From positions 187,501-251,500 of the forward strand of contig CAUYUJ010005714.1 of assembly GCA_963575745.1 (NCBI GenBank): DNA of 64,000 nucleotides, written 5' to 3'. Below the pieces are notes generated by a model that saw only the letters and a list, made by a program, of their open reading frames with translations, did no database searches and was not told the origin of the DNA. Positions 63,971 to 64,000 of the stretch are shown here, piece by piece (within the stretch, counting starts at the first letter, position 1; each line of letters begins with the position of its first letter). Both the position numbers and the translations under genes were made by a program. The DNA is from Prorocentrum cordatum. Its lineage: Eukaryota > Sar > Dinophyceae > Prorocentrales > Prorocentraceae.

Positions 63971-64000
63971 CCCCAGGGTTGAGCTCTTGAGACTGCCTCG

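Overview
The window reads as nuclear DNA of a core dinoflagellate. The reasons are an extremely repeat-dense, GC-rich mosaic with very few recognisable genes, one clear gene cut into short exons by introns with GA or GC instead of GT at the donor and short direct repeats across the junctions, and a fragment resembling the C-terminal half of the non-LTR retrotransposons common in these genomes. I see no bacterial operon, Shine-Dalgarno-led gene series, tRNA, rRNA or CRISPR array. The species cannot be named from the sequence. I did not recognise a dinoflagellate spliced-leader relict by eye.

The one gene I recognise lies on the plus strand at about 25.3-32.3 kb. Five exons join in phase 0 into the end of the last membrane helix of a voltage-gated cation channel, followed by two EF-hands and the usual helix after them. 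The four introns (about 2.4, 2.35, 0.5 and 1.3 kb) are packed with microsatellites, a 100-110 bp tandem array, a 70-bp duplication, one MITE and one foldback element. Upstream exons for the voltage sensor and pore were not found. Weaker coding signals are candidate exons at 7.3, 44.6 and 63.5 kb, ORF-like stretches at 53.7 and 59.9-61.4 kb, and decayed coding sequence at 46.4-49.5 kb (plus) and 57.3-56.0 kb (minus, retroelement-like).

Repeats fill the rest. 0-7 kb: small foldbacks, arrays of a GACCAGG dyad, a GGCCTCTTGGG minisatellite, a 113-bp array and an AGCCCTAT octamer array. 7.7-13.8 kb: short minisatellites and a 2.4-kb GAT domain. 13.8-19 kb: foldback elements and dispersed repeats. 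19.4-23.6 kb: a 90-bp satellite split by a GCAAT pentamer block. 33.3-41.5 kb: about seven copies of a roughly 0.85-kb four-block repeat, interrupted by a 190-bp GC-rich array whose inverted relative lies at 59 kb. 43.5-46 kb: more minisatellites and GAC tracts. 50-52 kb: CT and CATA tracts. 55-63.5 kb: dispersed repeats with relatives elsewhere in the window, then long GAG, ATG and CTA tracts.

The best-supported new observations are: a short TIR element with perfect 8-bp target duplications at two unrelated sites (29.35 and 63.81 kb); a roughly 155-bp foldback family in three copies; the GA-AG and GC-AG introns of the channel gene; the four-block repeat with a conserved stem-loop and two diagnostic subtypes; and a composite element that joins a four-run G-quadruplex motif to a TGCACCAC array.
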